Shown in pieces: positions 11,351 through 22,311 of a stretch of DNA of 64,000 nucleotides. A program made the position numbers and the translations under genes. Below the pieces are notes generated by a model, which saw nothing but the letters and a program-made list of their open reading frames with translations, made no database searches and was not told the DNA's origin. Location: NCBI GenBank assembly GCA_947069175.1, contig CAMTDV010000017.1:46571137-46635136 (forward strand), written 5' to 3'. Source of the DNA: Scalesia atractyloides (taxonomy: Eukaryota > Streptophyta > Magnoliopsida > Asterales > Asteraceae). How positions within the stretch are numbered: the first letter of the stretch is position 1; every line of letters starts with the position of its first letter.

Positions 11351-12181
11351 TGTCACACCCCAACCGATGGCGTAAACATCGAGGTTAGTGGCACTAGGTG
11401 ACCAGATTGTCTCACGAGAAATTCCGTAACAATTATCCAACAACATTACTTAATGTTTAACATCCCATACTATTAAACATAATATTTCAAACAACCATTA
11501 CAGAAATTCTAATTTTCTAATAAAAACAACATGGTTTGATTTCCCCTAGATTTTTATTACAACCGTTCTAAACAAGATAAGCAAAATACTAAATAAAACT
11601 ACTCCAAAGCAATCCAAGCTACATCCTCAACCTGTTACATACGTTAAAATACAAGTCAATACAATTAAGTAAAGGTGAGCATACGAGTTTGAATAATACT
11701 AGCATAGTCGAGAAAGCGTTTGCGAAACGATCTAATTACATATCATGATACAGCAAAACACTTAACATAACATAGGCTCATTTCTCATGCTAACTACCGT
11801 GAAATGGCTTGCGCGACCATCCTAACTAGACCCTGTCGGGTGTTAGCCAAACTATAGTACCATACTAGCTAAGGAGGCAAGTTAACAAAAATAAGTCCTA
11901 GTCACATGTTTCTAGTATCACGTATCGAGCATATACAATCAGATTATTCGCGTGTGATAAATAGTTTTGATTTGTGAAGTGATTTAGATATAGGAACGTA
12001 TGTAACACCCAAAAAGTGCATTAAAGCGAAAATGGATCAAGTGTACTCACTGTGGGTGCGTTTTGGTAAGATTTAAGATTCTAAGGAGGGTTGCGGAGTG
12101 CGCCGGATCAGCCTGTAAGCGAACCGAAGTGCATCAGTCTTCCGAAAAGCCGAAACGGTGAAGTTTGAGTTGAACAGTAGG

Positions 12182-12423
12182 CAAGTTCGGGCGAACTTGT
12201 GTGCAAACACACAAGTTCGAGCAAACTTGTATGGCTTTGGATGGTTTAGTGTCAAGTTCGGGCGAACTTGTGAGAAAACCTTACTGAGAAGGCAAGTTCG
12301 GGCGAACTTGTATAGTTTCCAAAGAAACTAGGCAAGTTCGGGCAAACTTGTAGGATTTTTGGTGATGAATACCCAAGTTCGGTCGAACTTGACCCAATAT
12401 GGGTACAAGTTCGGTCGAACTTG
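12182..12423 (-). repeat. Palindrome cluster downstream of TATA, inner 3' LTR, seven copies
   Basis: Copies of CAAGTTCG-NN-CGAACTTG (or one to two changes) start at 12182, 12212, 12253, 12293, 12333, 12374 and 12406, so most steps are 40-41 nt. Centres are GG, GA or GT on plus. Confidence 0.9.
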
Positions 12424-13014
12424 ACCTGGTGAGCTGGTGATTCTTGAGCGAACTTGATGTTTTCAGGTCCAAAATCTTGCGTTTTTATGTCGTTTGCTGA
12501 GTAAATCGAGTGCCCATCCCTCCAACCTTAAGCCACTGAGTAAAACTTAGGCTGGAGAGGTCTTTTTGGAGCGAACTTAGCCATTTTACAAAAACTCGGG
12601 CTAATCCGGGCGAACTTGAAGGTTCGTATGGGTTAGTCCAGCTTGTGTAAAGTGACGATTTCATCCTTGTGCTTCAGGATCTGAGACTTAGCTTTGACAA
12701 TGCCTCGTTCCACTCAAAAGTGAACGAAACACACGTCATTAGTCCGAATATTGTGTAAAAATCAATACTTTAAAGGTTTTGCTCAGATCTAAGTATAGAT
12801 CTGAGTGAAAAACAAAAGTTTTATGTAAAAAGATGAAGATTTGATGAAAACGAAGGCAATACCTTGTGCCAAAATCATTGTAAACCTTTGTAAAACGTTG
12901 ATAAACGTTGTTGTAGCTGAAATCAGGTTGATTCTTACTTAGAACACGACAGTTTCGGGTTTTGAGAGCTCTGGGCGAACTTACAGCAAGTTCAAATGAG
13001 ATGAATGAGCTGAG

Positions 13015-13022
13015 TATTTATA
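13015..13022 (-). promoter_or_regulatory. TATA box of inner 3' LTR
   Basis: TATAAATA on minus (plus TATTTATA), within CCTATAAATACTCAGC. The nearest palindrome begins 30 nt upstream in element sense. Confidence 0.75.
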
Positions 13023-13052
13023 GGTGAAAGCAAAGATAAGGGCTGGTGGAGT

Positions 13053-13245
13053 CAAGTTCGGTCGAACTTGCATGAGTTTCATGCAAGTTCGGGCGAACTT
13101 GCTTGATTTTCAAGAGAATTCAGCTAAGTTCGGCCGAACTTGTACATGTGTGTACAAGTTCGAGAGAACTTGAGGATTTAAGAGGCTTCCTTGTGTCTCA
13201 GGCAAGTTCGGGCGAACTTGGGGTAGTCAAGTTCGGCCGAACTTG
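13053..13245 (-). repeat. Palindrome cluster upstream of TATA, inner 3' LTR, six copies
   Basis: Copies at 13053, 13084, 13125, 13155, 13203 and 13228. The last, CAAGTTCGGCCGAACTTG, is a perfect palindrome. Spacers CATGAGTTTCATG (13071-13083) and CTTGATTTTCAAG (13102-13114) are inverted repeats. Confidence 0.9.
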
Positions 13246-13648
13246 GCCTGGTGACCAAGTTTCGTTTGTCGATTTCGCGTTAAGTGTTCGTTTGGCGATT
13301 CAGTTAATATTAATTAGTTATATTAAGCGTTTTAGTAAAGCGTTAATCGTTACACTTGATATAATAGTGCGATTTAGTGATTCGAGAGTGTGAGAGCGAT
13401 GCGATAGCGGGCGTAATCATAATCACAAACACACATAACACATAAATAATATAAAACCACATAATAATTTTGATTTGCGATGCGATGAGATTAGCGATAC
13501 GATTTAATAAGCGATTAGATGCGATAATAACGTACAACACCATAAGTAATTAACATAAACTTTATTATAAACCGAATCTCGGGATTACAAAGGTAGATAA
13601 ACGGGAAAACAAAATGGAAAGATAACAATCGAATTTTCAGTTGTTACA

Positions 13649-13666
13649 GTCTCCCCTACTTTAGGG
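13649..13666 (-). other. Polypurine tract, inner gypsy
   Basis: In element sense CCTAAAGTAGGGGAGAC abuts the 3' LTR. It is nearly identical to the outer element's tract, with GAGAC for GTGAC. Confidence 0.75.
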
Positions 13667-14082
13667 AACAAAGAGATGTGGGTATTTGGCCTTCATATCA
13701 CTTTCCAATTCCCAAGTGAACTCTGCGCCACGTTTGCCTTCACATCGGACCTTCACGATAGGGATGCGAGAGCGCCGTAGTTTCTTGGTTTCTCGGTCCA
13801 TGATCTCGACAGGCTTTTCCACGAAATGGAGAGTCCGATGATTTGCAGATCTTTGAGAGGTACATGCAGATTTTCTTCGGCTAAGCACTTTTTGAGATTA
13901 GACACGTGGAAAGTCGGATGTACATTATTAAGTTTTGCCGGTAGTTCAAGACGATAGGCTACTTTACCGATTCTTTCCAGAATCTTAAAGGGTCCAACGT
14001 ATCGAGGCGCTAGCTTTCCTTTCTTGCCGAAGCGGACCACTCCCTTCCAAGGTGCAACCTTTAGGAGAACGTGATCTCCCAC
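13667..14082 (-). pseudogene. Integrase end and chromodomain-like segment, inner gypsy
   Basis: Two overlapping frames encode the family's pol C-terminus: GDHVLLKVAPWKGVVRFGKK and LAPRYVGPFKILERIGKVAY, a beta-rich integrase end; then FHVSNLKKCLAEENLHVPLK; then, after a frameshift near 13850, FVEKPVEIMDRETKKL and IPIVKVRCEGKRGAEFTWE. A stop-bounded 109-residue stretch and a 75-residue stretch carry these parts. The usual Trp of VKVRWEG is Cys here. Non-functional because of the frameshift. Confidence 0.8.
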
Positions 14083-14843
14083 TTTGAACTATAGGGGCTT
14101 GCGGCGTTTATTGGCATAACTCTTTTGACGACTCCGAGCTTTCAAGAGATTGTCTCTGATCTGGAGGATCTTGTCCGTCGTTTCTTGAATTAGCTCGGGC
14201 CATGTGATTTGTGCTTCTCCAATCTCGTGCCATGCAATAGGCGATCGACATTTTCTTCCATACAGGGCCTCAAAAGGAGCCATTTGAATGCTGGTATGAT
14301 AACTATTATTGTATGAGAATTCGATTAAAGGTAAATGCGTATCCCAGTTACCACCAAAATCTATGATGCACGCACGAAGCATGTCTTCAAGGGTGCGGAT
14401 CGTGCGCTCAGTCTGACCGTCGGTTTGAGGGTGAAAACGGTACTTAGATTAAGCGTCGTACCAAGGGCGGATTGAAAGGTCTCCCAGAGACGCGAGGTAA
14501 AGCGACCGTCACGGTCAAAAATGATGTCACGAGGCGTCCCGTGTCGACATATAACTTCGTCGGTATAGATTCGGGCTAACCGTTCAACCTTAAAGTCTTC
14601 TCGTATAGCAATAAATTGTGCTGATTTAGTAAGGCGATCAATGATAACCCAAATGCTATCGTGACCAGAGGAAGTGCGGGAAATTTTGGTAACGAAGTCC
14701 ATAGCCATACTCTCCCACTTCCACATCGGGATTTCGGGTTGCTCGAGTAAGCAAGAGGGCCTTTGATGTTCGGCCTTAACTTTCGAGCAAGTTAAGCATT
14801 TGAGACGTACACGGCGATATCCTTCTTCATGCCCGACCACCAA
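14083..14843 (-). pseudogene. Integrase core of the inner gypsy element
   Basis: Frames contain CLTCSKVKAEHQRPSCLLEQ (end of the zinc region), MDFVTKISRTSSGHDSIWV (first Asp), LARIYTDEVICRHGTPRDII, DRDGRFTSRLWETF (second Asp), then a one-base frameshift near 14440 that hits the segment with the catalytic Glu, and finally FGGNWDTHLPLIEFSYNNSY with ALYGRKCRSP. The domain order is complete but the frame is broken, so no active integrase can be made. Its similarity to 7500-8644 shows that the two elements are relatives. Confidence 0.85.
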
Positions 14844-15430
14844 TACTTAGGACGAAGGTCCTGGTACATCTTGTCGGCTCCGGGGTGAATGGAATATCGG
14901 GATTTTTGAGCTTCGGTCATTAGCAAGTTACGAAGATTATCACGGGTAGGAATCAAAATGCGATCCAGATAGTAATAAATACCATTAGGCTTAGATACGA
15001 GCTGAGTTTCGGCACCACATTTCATTTCTTCCTCCAAAGTATTCTCGTTAAAACAGGCGAATTGAGCGGAGTGAATCATGATTTCGAGATCATTCAAAGC
15101 TTGAGAGTCATGAACACTATATACATAGCTTCGTCCACTTAGAGCATTAGCGACAACGTTTGCTTTGCCGGGGTGGTAGCATATCTCGCAATCGTAATCG
15201 TTGAGAAGTTCAACCCATCGGCGTTGGCGCATATTTAGTTCCTTTTGGTTGAAGATATGTTGTAAGCTCTTATGGTCGGTGAAGACCGTACACTTAGTAC
15301 CATAAAGGTAGTGTCGCCATATCTTCAATGCAAAAACAACTGCACCGAGTTCGAGATCGTGGGTTGTGTAGTTTTTCTCATGGATCTTGAGTTGTCGAGA
15401 TGCATACGCGATAACCTTGTCTCGTTGCAT
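14792..15430 (-). pseudogene. RNase H and integrase zinc region, inner gypsy
   Basis: An open stretch of 212 codons begins at MQRDKVIAYASRQLKIHEKN and continues with HDLELGAVVF, FTDHKSLQHIF and HPGKANVVANAL. The last catalytic Asp of ADALSR is Asn here (VANALSGRS), whereas the outer copy keeps Asp. It then reads into the integrase N-terminus (YSIHPGADKMYQDL, PKYWWSGMKKDIAVYV). The strand CDASNLGLG with the first Asp lies upstream, out of frame, at 15431-15490. Probably inactive. Confidence 0.85.
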
Positions 15431-15618
15431 GGGAACACAACCGAGACCAAGGTTAGAGGCATCACAGTAAACAACGAAATCATCGTTTCCATCGGGTAAA
15501 GCGAGTACGGGAGCGTTTCATAGCATACGCTTGAGGGTTTGAAAAGCCTCCTCTTGCTTGGATTCCCAAACAAAAGGCTTGTCTTTATGAGTTAAAGCGG
15601 TAAGCGGCACGACGATTT

Positions 15619-16390
15619 TCAAGAAGTCGGTGATGAATCGACGGTAGTAACCCGCCAATCCAAGAAATGAACGGATTTCGGAAGCATTTTTCGGTGTAAT
15701 CCAACTCTTGACGGCTTCAATCTTTGCAGGGTCGACGTGAATTCCTGACTATTAACGATGTGGCCGTGAAATTGGACTTCTTCGAGCCATAATTCACATT
15801 TAGAGAACTTAGCATAAACGCGATTACCTTGAAGAAGTTCGAGGACTAAACGAAGATGGCGCGCGTGTTCGTCTCTCGACTTCGAATAGCTAAGGATATC
15901 ATCAATGAAAACAATGACAAAGCGATCTAAGAAAGCTTTACACACACGGTTCATCAAGTCCATGAAAACCGCGGGTGCATTGGTTAGACCAAAAATCATG
16001 ACCACGAATTCGAAATGGCCATAGCGAGTACGAAAGGCGGTTTTCGGAATGTCTTCTTCCAATACGCGCAATTGATGATAGCCAGAACGTAAATTGATCT
16101 TAGAAAAACAAGTAGCACCTTGAAGCTGATCAAATAAGTCGTCGATATGAGGAAGAGGGTAGCGGTTCTTTATCGTGCGTTTGTTCAGTTCACGATAATC
16201 AATGCACATTCGGAACGATCCATCCTTCTTTTTCACGAAAAGGACAGGTGCGCCCCATGGCGAAGTGCTCGGCGTATGAAACCTTTATCAAGAAGCTCTT
16301 GAAGTTGGCTTGATAGCTCGCGCATTTCTGAGGGTGCGAGGCGATAAGGAGCTTTAGCAACGGGAGTAGCTCCGGGAACTAAATCGATAC
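15619..16390 (-). pseudogene. Reverse transcriptase of the inner gypsy element
   Basis: The order of blocks is APYRLAPSEMRELSSQLQEL, DKGFIR, then a one-base deletion near 16272 shifting the frame before SPWGAPVLF (Trp intact here), KKKDGSFRMCIDYRELNK, HIDDLFDQLQGATCFSKINL, the active site VFIDDILSYSKS (Ile to Ser after the catalytic Asp pair), and LLQGNRVYAKFSKCELWLEE. A second frameshift at about 15750 ends the frame after HIVNSQEF. Not functional. Confidence 0.85.
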
Positions 16391-17141
16391 GAAATTCAAC
16401 ATCTCGAGTAGGCGTAAACCGGGTAAATCGTCGGGAAAGACTTTAGGAAATTCACAAACAACGTGAACATCTTTATAAGTCTTCTTTTCTTTCTCCGGGT
16501 TCACGATATGAGCGAGGAAGGCAACACATCGCTTTTGAAAGCATTTGTGTGCTCGAGTACATGACAAAAGCATCAACTTCTTTGAGGGAGTTTCACCATA
16601 AACATGAAGTTGATCACCGTTTGGGAGAGGAAACGAATCATTTTATCGAAACAAACAACTTCAGCATGATTCTCACGAAGAAAATCCATGCCTACTATGA
16701 TATCGAAGCTACCTAATTGCATAGGTATGAGGTTGATCGAGAAGATGTGGCTGTTGAGATCGAGAGAACAACCACGTAAGACGAAATTGACGGTAATGGA
16801 TTTTCTGGTGGCGACTTCCACATCGAAAGTCTTTGGGAGTTTAGCGCGCTTACAATTTAAACCTTTTCGAATTCTAACGATACAAAACAGTTATCGGCAC
16901 CAGTATCAAATAAACATGAAGCATAAATACCATTAGAGAGAAACGTACCATTGACAACATTGTTGTCATTCTGGGCCTGGCGGTGGTTGAGATTGAAGGT
17001 TCTGCCACGCGCAGCTTGTGGTTGCTGCTGCTGCGACGGCTGAGGTTGCTGCTGAGGCTGCGGTGTTGGCTGCTCTTGCTTGACAGGACGATTTGGATAG
17101 ACATTGGCGAAATGATTCGGATCACCACACATATAGCACAC
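16391..17141 (-). pseudogene. Protease and linker of the inner gypsy element
   Basis: Starting from a Cys knuckle (CYMCGDPNHFANVYP; last Cys replaced by Tyr), the frame crosses a Gln/Pro-rich tract and reaches the protease active site LFDTGADNCFVSLEFEKV, then stops near 16857. Downstream, in another frame (16573-16821), are SIDL-like flap and MQLGSFDIIVGMDFLREN, normal for the family. The linker to RT (16379-16576) is in a third frame. In the family the protease matures Gag-Pol. Confidence 0.8.
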
Positions 17142-17162
17142 ACGTGCTTTTGGAGCTTGCTG

Positions 17163-18235
17163 CTAATTGGCTTGAGGAGGAGCGGGTAAAGCTGGAGCTG
17201 CTGGAGCCTGAGGAGCTGGCTGACGAGGACCTGATCGGCAACTCACAGTAAAATGGCCGTAGATATTGCAGTTTGTGAAAAAACGGCAGTTGCCACCAAC
17301 GGCATAATGATAAGTGCACTTAGGGCACAGAGGGTGAGGTCCGGTATACGCGCGCTTAGCTGGGGGTGCGTTCGGAGCGGCTAACTGAAGCGGCTGAGGG
17401 TTTGCTGGAGCGGCGAGAGCATAGTTCTTACTCGGGTTTGCTCTTTTGTGTCCCTGACGCTTTCCCTTTGGTTCACTTGATGATTCGGTAGCAGCGGTTG
17501 GTTCGACGATGGCTTGATTGGCGACTTTAGCAGAGTTCTTGAAATAACCATCCTGAACTCGCTGATCGTTGATCTCAACGGCGAGCATGTAGGTTTCCTC
17601 TATGGTTATAGTACGAGCAACTTTCATAAAATTTGCAACACACTCGGGTAAACCACGGATGTACTTGTTGATAGCTTTCTCCGTCGTATCAACCTGGCTG
17701 GGAAAGATGATGCTCAAAATCTTAAACCGAGCAGTAAAACCAGCATTGTCGGGACCGTCTTGTTTGATACCCCAAAACTCATTCTCGAGCTTTTGCATTT
17801 CATGCGGAGGACAGAACTCCTTCATCATTACTTCCTTGAGTTCCTCCCAAGATAGATTGTAGATTTCATCATTTCCACGCTTGTTTCTTTCAGCTGTCAC
17901 TGGAAGACTCCGGTAGCATTCACGGTGCGGAGGTCATCGAGGCATCCACTTTTCCTAAAAGTGACCTCAATAGCATCGAACCAGTGAAACATAGAAGTCG
18001 GTCCGTCATTGCCCGTGAAGGCGAGAGGTGCACAAGCCTTGAAGTTCTTGAAGCTGAATCGCGGCTTGGGATTCTCAGTTTTCGAGTCGACTGATGAGTT
18101 ACTGCTCACGGCATGAATTTCCGAGACGATTTGCGAAATGACTTTAGCTATCTCCTTGGCTACCATTGTAGCGATACGCTTGTCAGCGTTGCTGCGCTGG
18201 AGATTCCTTCGGGTGTGCGATCCCATAGAAGACAT
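17163..18235 (-). pseudogene. Gag of the inner gypsy element, two frames
   Basis: Start ATG at 18235 (MSSMGSHTRRNLQRSNADKR). The first 112 codons end at GVFQ, where a deletion relative to the outer gag removes a short segment and shifts the frame. A second frame (17900-17163) continues NLSWEELKEVMMKEFCPPHE, the retrotransposon capsid signature, then a Pro/Ala-rich tract and a Cys-rich region CPKCTYHYAVGGNCRFFTN with HFTVSC, ending at a TAA stop before the second knuckle. In the family Gag forms virus-like particles in the cytoplasm. Non-functional. Confidence 0.85.
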
Positions 18236-18290
18236 CTACACGAAGGATTTAGATTAGATGAGATTCGATTACAATAGAGTTATGTTTAAA

Positions 18291-18351
<61 letters not shown>

Positions 18352-19417
18352 CATTCTACAAGACACAAAATCACATAAACACGTAGGCACGTAAACACGT
18401 AAGCACGTAAGCACATAAGCACGTAAGCACACACTTTGCACATATTCACCTTCTTATAAGTAAAGCGTAGCGCGTTTGAGATGCGATATAATGGCGAGAT
18501 ATAAGCGATATATATAAGCGAGATGTGCGAGTAACATTGCGCATTAGGTCATGCGTGTAAGAGAGATGAGCGTTTTAGTTCGGTTGGTGCATTAATTAGC
18601 GTTTTAGATTTCGAGAGCTATGCGAGTAGTGCATGTGTTTAGGGAGCGTAAAGCGATAAAGCAATAAATCAAAAATGCGAGATATAAATAAAGCGAAATA
18701 AATAAAGCGAGAAATAAATAAAGCGAGAAATCGAATAAAGCGAAAATTCTCAAAATTTTAAACACATAATAATAATAAACTTGATGATGCGTAAATCGAC
18801 GATATAGGCTTAAATCAATTGGGAGTGTCCGGGGTTTTGAGATGTTGACTACCCAAAGTGGTTCGACTACCCTTTGCATTTGGACCCACGCTTTGGCCTA
18901 ATAGATAAACGTTCTCACCGCAAGCGGCTAACGACGTTTACCCTTCCAGTTAATACGTGTTCCAAACCATCGGCATAACCAAGACTTTGGTGAGATTGAA
19001 AATTGAAAGGCGGAATTTGTTACTAAGATGCGGGTTTCACCCCTAACTTAGCAACGTCGTTCCTAGTTGTGGCTACACGCACCGATCACATCGGGCGTTT
19101 CACTAGATAGATATGGAGATTTTCGTCGAGGTTTAGATATCACTCCTAACTCAACGAAGGTATCTCGTGCGATAGAGATTGCGCGGAGTGAATGATCTCA
19201 TCAAGAGTTCTCGGTTTTCATACCTAATCTCGACTTGATCACTCGTTTTGTGTTATACGAGCGTTTCCAAGTGTGTATATTGTGTTAGCCTTAGGAAAGG
19301 CACATTTAAGCATTTCTGGCAAGTAGTTTAACATTTAAGTCAAAGATAGGTCAATCGAGTACTTAAACATGCTACTAGGTCAAACATTGCAATTCTACCT
19401 ATTATCCTAAGGAATTA
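18236..19417 (-). other. Leader between primer site and gag, inner gypsy
   Basis: No gene. It holds an (ATT)n run at about 18293-18352, a short-unit repeat built on GCACGTAA (about 18376-18430), and AAATAAAGCGAG-type repeats near 18660-18740. The outer element has the same arrangement at 22312-23364 with a much shorter ATT run. Confidence 0.75.
18293..18352. repeat. (ATT)n microsatellite in inner gypsy leader
   Basis: About 19 perfect ATT units. The equivalent position in the outer element (22389-22410) has about six. Confidence 0.9.
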
Positions 19418-19429
19418 GCTCTGATACCA
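19418..19429 (-). other. Primer binding site (tRNA-iMet type), inner gypsy
   Basis: In element sense TGGTATCAGAGC begins three bases after the 5' LTR end. This is the usual complement of the initiator tRNA-Met 3' end in plant LTR elements. Confidence 0.9.
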
Positions 19430-20264
19430 ATCTGTCACACCCCAACCGATGGCGGAAACATCGGGGTTAGTGGCACTAGGCGACCAGATTGTCTCACGAG
19501 AAATTCCGTAACAATTATCCAACAACATTATTTAACGTTTAACATCCCATACTATTAAACATAATATTTCAAACAACCATTACAGAAATTCTGATTTTCC
19601 CATAAAAACAACATGGTTCAATTTCCCCTAGATTTTTATTACAACCGTTCTAAACAAGATAAGCAAAATACTAAATAAAACTACTCCAATGCAATCCAAG
19701 CTAGATCCTCAACCTGTTACATACGTTAAAATACAAGTCAATACAATTAAGTAAAGGTGAGCATACGAGTTTGAATAATACTAGCATAGTCGAGAAAGCG
19801 TTTGCGAAACGATCTAATTACATATCATGATACACCAAAACACTTAACATAACATAGGCTCATTTCTCATGCTAACTACCATGAAAAGGCTTGCACGACC
19901 ATCCTAACTAGACCCCGTCGGGTGTTAGCCAAACTATAATACCATACTAGCTAAGGAGGCAAGTTAACGAAAATAAGTCCTAGTCACATGTTTCTAGTAT
20001 CACGTATCGAGCATATACAATCAGATTATTCGCATGTGATAAACAGTTTTGATTTGTGAAGTGATTTTGATATAGGAAACGTATGTAACACCCAAAAAGT
20101 GCATTAAAGCGAAAATGGGTCAAGTATACTCACTGTGGGTGCGTTTTGGTAAGACTTAAGATTCTGAGGAGGGTTGCGGAGTGCGCCGGATCAGCCTGTA
20201 AGCGAACAGAAGTGCATCAGTCTTCCGAAAAGCCGAAACGGTGAAGTTTGAGTTGAGCAGTAGG

Positions 20265-20547
20265 CAAGTTCGGGCGAACTTCTGTGTAAACACACAAGTT
20301 CGAGCGAACTTGTATGGCTTTGGATGGTTTAGTGTCAAGTTCGGTTGAACTTGATGAGTTTCTTTGAGAAACTTGTCAAGTTCGGGCGAACTTGTGAGAA
20401 AACCTTACTGAAAAGGCAAGTTCGGGCGAACTTGTATAGTTTCCTAAGAAACTAGGCAATTTCGGGCGAACTTGTAGGATTTTTGGTGATGAATACCCAA
20501 GTTCGGTCAAACTTGACCCAATATGGGTACAAGTTCGGTCGAACTTG
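20265..20547 (-). repeat. Palindrome cluster downstream of TATA, inner 5' LTR, eight copies
   Basis: Starts at 20265, 20295, 20336, 20377, 20417, 20457, 20498 and 20530, with steps of 30, 41, 41, 40, 40, 41 and 32 nt. One unit (20336) is absent from the other LTR. Spacers TGTGTAAACACA and TAGTTTC-CTAA-GAAACTA are inverted repeats. Confidence 0.9.
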
Positions 20548-21158
20548 ACCTGGTGAGCTGGTGATTCTTGAGCGGACTTGATGCTTTCGTGTCCAAATAT
20601 TTGCGTTTTTACGTCGTTTGCTGAGTAAATCGAGTGCCCATCCCTCCAACCTTAAGCCACTGAGTAAAATTTAGGCTGGAGAGTTCTTTTTTGGAGCGAA
20701 CTTAGCCATTTTACAGAAACTCGGGCTAATCCAGGCGAACTTGAAGGTTCGTACGGGTTATTCCAGCTTGTTTAAAGTGACGATTTCGTCCTTGTGCTTC
20801 CGGATCTGAGACTTAGCTTCGACAACGCCTCGTTCCACTCAAAAGTGAACGAAACATACGTCATTAGTCCGAATATTGTGTAAAAATCAATACTTTAAAG
20901 GTTTTGCTCAGATCTAAGTATAGATCTGAGTGAAAAACAGAAGTTTTATGTAAAAAGATGAAGATTTTCGTAAACCGAGAAGATTTGATGAAAACGAAGG
21001 CAATGCCTTGTGCCAAAATCGTTGTAAACCTTTGTAAAACGTTGATAAACGTTGTTGTAGCTGAAATTGGGTTGATTCTTACTTAGAACACGAAAGTTTC
21101 GGGTTTTGAGAGCTCTGGGCGAACTTACAGCAAGTTCAAATGAGAGGAATGAGCTGAG

Positions 21159-21166
21159 TATTTATA
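21159..21166 (-). promoter_or_regulatory. TATA box of inner 5' LTR
   Basis: TATAAATA on minus. The nearest palindrome (21197) lies 30 nt upstream in element sense, the same spacing as in the other LTR. Confidence 0.75.
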
Positions 21167-21196
21167 GGTGAAGGCAAAGATGAGGGCTGGTGGAGT

Positions 21197-21389
21197 CAAG
21201 TTCGGTCGAACTTGCATGAGTTTCATGCAAGTTCGGGCTAACTTGCTTGATTTTCAAGAGAATTCAGCTAAGTTCGGCCGAACTTATACATGTATGTACA
21301 AGTTCGAGCGAACTTGAGGATTTAAGAGGGATCCTTGTGTCTCTAGCAAGTTCGGACGAACTTGGGGTAGTCAAGTTCGGCCGAACTTG
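21197..21389 (-). repeat. Palindrome cluster upstream of TATA, inner 5' LTR, six copies
   Basis: Starts at 21197, 21228, 21269, 21299, 21347 and 21372, in register with the partner LTR. The last copy is the perfect palindrome CAAGTTCGGCCGAACTTG. Spacer TACATGTATGTA is a complete inverted repeat here, with 5-bp arms against 4-bp arms in the other LTR. Confidence 0.9.
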
Positions 21390-21794
21390 GCCTGGTGACC
21401 AAGTTTCGTTTGCCGATATCGCGTTAAGTGTTCGTTTGGCGATTCGATTAATATTAATTAAAAAGCGTTAAGCGTTACACTTGATATAATAGTGCGATTT
21501 AGCGATTTGAGAGTGCGAGAGCGATGCGATAGCGGGCGTAATCATAATCACAAACACACATAACACATAAATAATATAAAACCACATAGATAATATAAAA
21601 TCACATAAATAATTGCGATTTGCGATGCGATGAGATTAGCGATGCGATTTAATAAGCGATTAGATGCGATAATAACGTACAACACCATAAGTAATTAACA
21701 TAAACTTTATTATAAACCGAATCTCGGGATTATAAAGGTAGATAAACGGGAAAACAAAATGGAAAGATAACAATCGAATTTTCGAGTTGTTACA

Positions 21795-21799
21795 AGACC
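21795..21799. repeat. Target site duplication AGACC (right), inner gypsy
   Basis: Exact match to 11346-11350, directly after TTGTTACA. Confidence 0.92.
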
Positions 21800-22311
21800 T
21801 GCGTTGTCATCTCCTACCTGCTTGATATTCCATAACTCATTTTCCAGCTTTTGGATTTCGTGCGGTGGGCAGAACTCCTTGATCATGAGTTCCTTAAGTT
21901 CTTCCCACGCGAGAGAGTAAGCTTCGTCATTACCGCACCTGTTACGCTCGACAGTCGACCTGTCAAGTGCCCTTGACTGAAAGACTCCAATGGCGTTAAC
22001 GGTGCGGAGATTTTCAGGATATCCGCTTTTCCTGAAAGTGACTTCGATCGAGTCGAATCAGTGAAACATCTTGATTGGGCCATCTTCGACTGTGAATGCT
22101 GCAGGACCGCAGGCTTTAAACTGCTTGAAACTGAATCGAGGTTTCGGGGCATCACCCTTAGAGTCCACAGATGAATTGCTGTTAACAGCCTGGATCTCGC
22201 TAACAATCTGGGGAATTACCTTGGCCATCTGCTTGGCCACAAGTGAGGCAATTTGCTTGTCGGCATTGTTCCTCTGGCGTTGCGGCGAGTGTGAGATCCC
22301 ATGGAAGCCAT
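21800..22311 (-). pseudogene. Gag N-terminal half of the outer gypsy element
   Basis: The likely start is the ATG at 22311 (MASMGSHTRRN), as in the inner element. A one-base loss follows at once, and the frame continues RNNADKQIASLVAKQMAKVI and PRFSFKQFKACGPAAFTVED, stops, and then in another frame carries the capsid signature LAWEELKELMIKEFCPPHEI. It ends at the AGACC duplication where the inner element entered; the rest of the gene is at 10004-11345. A retroelement capsid gene, dead twice over. Confidence 0.85.

Larger units (their letters stand above)
11351..13648 (-). repeat. 3' LTR of the inner gypsy element, palindrome-rich
   Basis: 2,298 bp. In element sense the U3 side is at high coordinates. 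TATA box at 13015-13022. Six palindromes upstream of it (13053-13245) and seven downstream (12182-12423). Hairpin CGTTCCACT/AGTGAACG at 12706-12726. It is 64 bp shorter than its partner, largely because one ~41-bp palindrome unit is missing and (near 12840) a short stretch is lost. Confidence 0.9.
11351..21794 (-). mobile_element. Inner Ty3/gypsy element inserted in outer gag
   Basis: A 10,444-bp element with LTRs 11351-13648 and 19433-21794, flanked by AGACC at 11346-11350 and 21795-21799. It has the same gene order and clear protein similarity to the element it entered, so it is a different subfamily of the same lineage. It has a tRNA-iMet-type primer site, a polypurine tract, and all domains with indels. 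Its LTRs are set apart by arrays of an 18-bp palindrome that the outer LTRs lack. Over the first ~275 bp the two LTRs differ at about a dozen sites by eye. Confidence 0.92.
19433..21794 (-). repeat. 5' LTR of the inner gypsy element, palindrome-rich
   Basis: 2,362 bp. TATA box (plus TATTTATA) at 21159-21166, six palindromes upstream of it and eight downstream. Conserved hairpin at 20831-20851. Ends are TGTCACACC and TTGTTACA on plus. Confidence 0.9.

Noticed and set aside
12182..12423. Array of ~18-bp repeats with ~22-bp spacers resembling a CRISPR array
   Set aside because: The DNA is a plant LTR, repeats are degenerate, spacers are palindromic rather than unique captured DNA, and the same cluster is present in the partner LTR. 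No cas-like gene is present.
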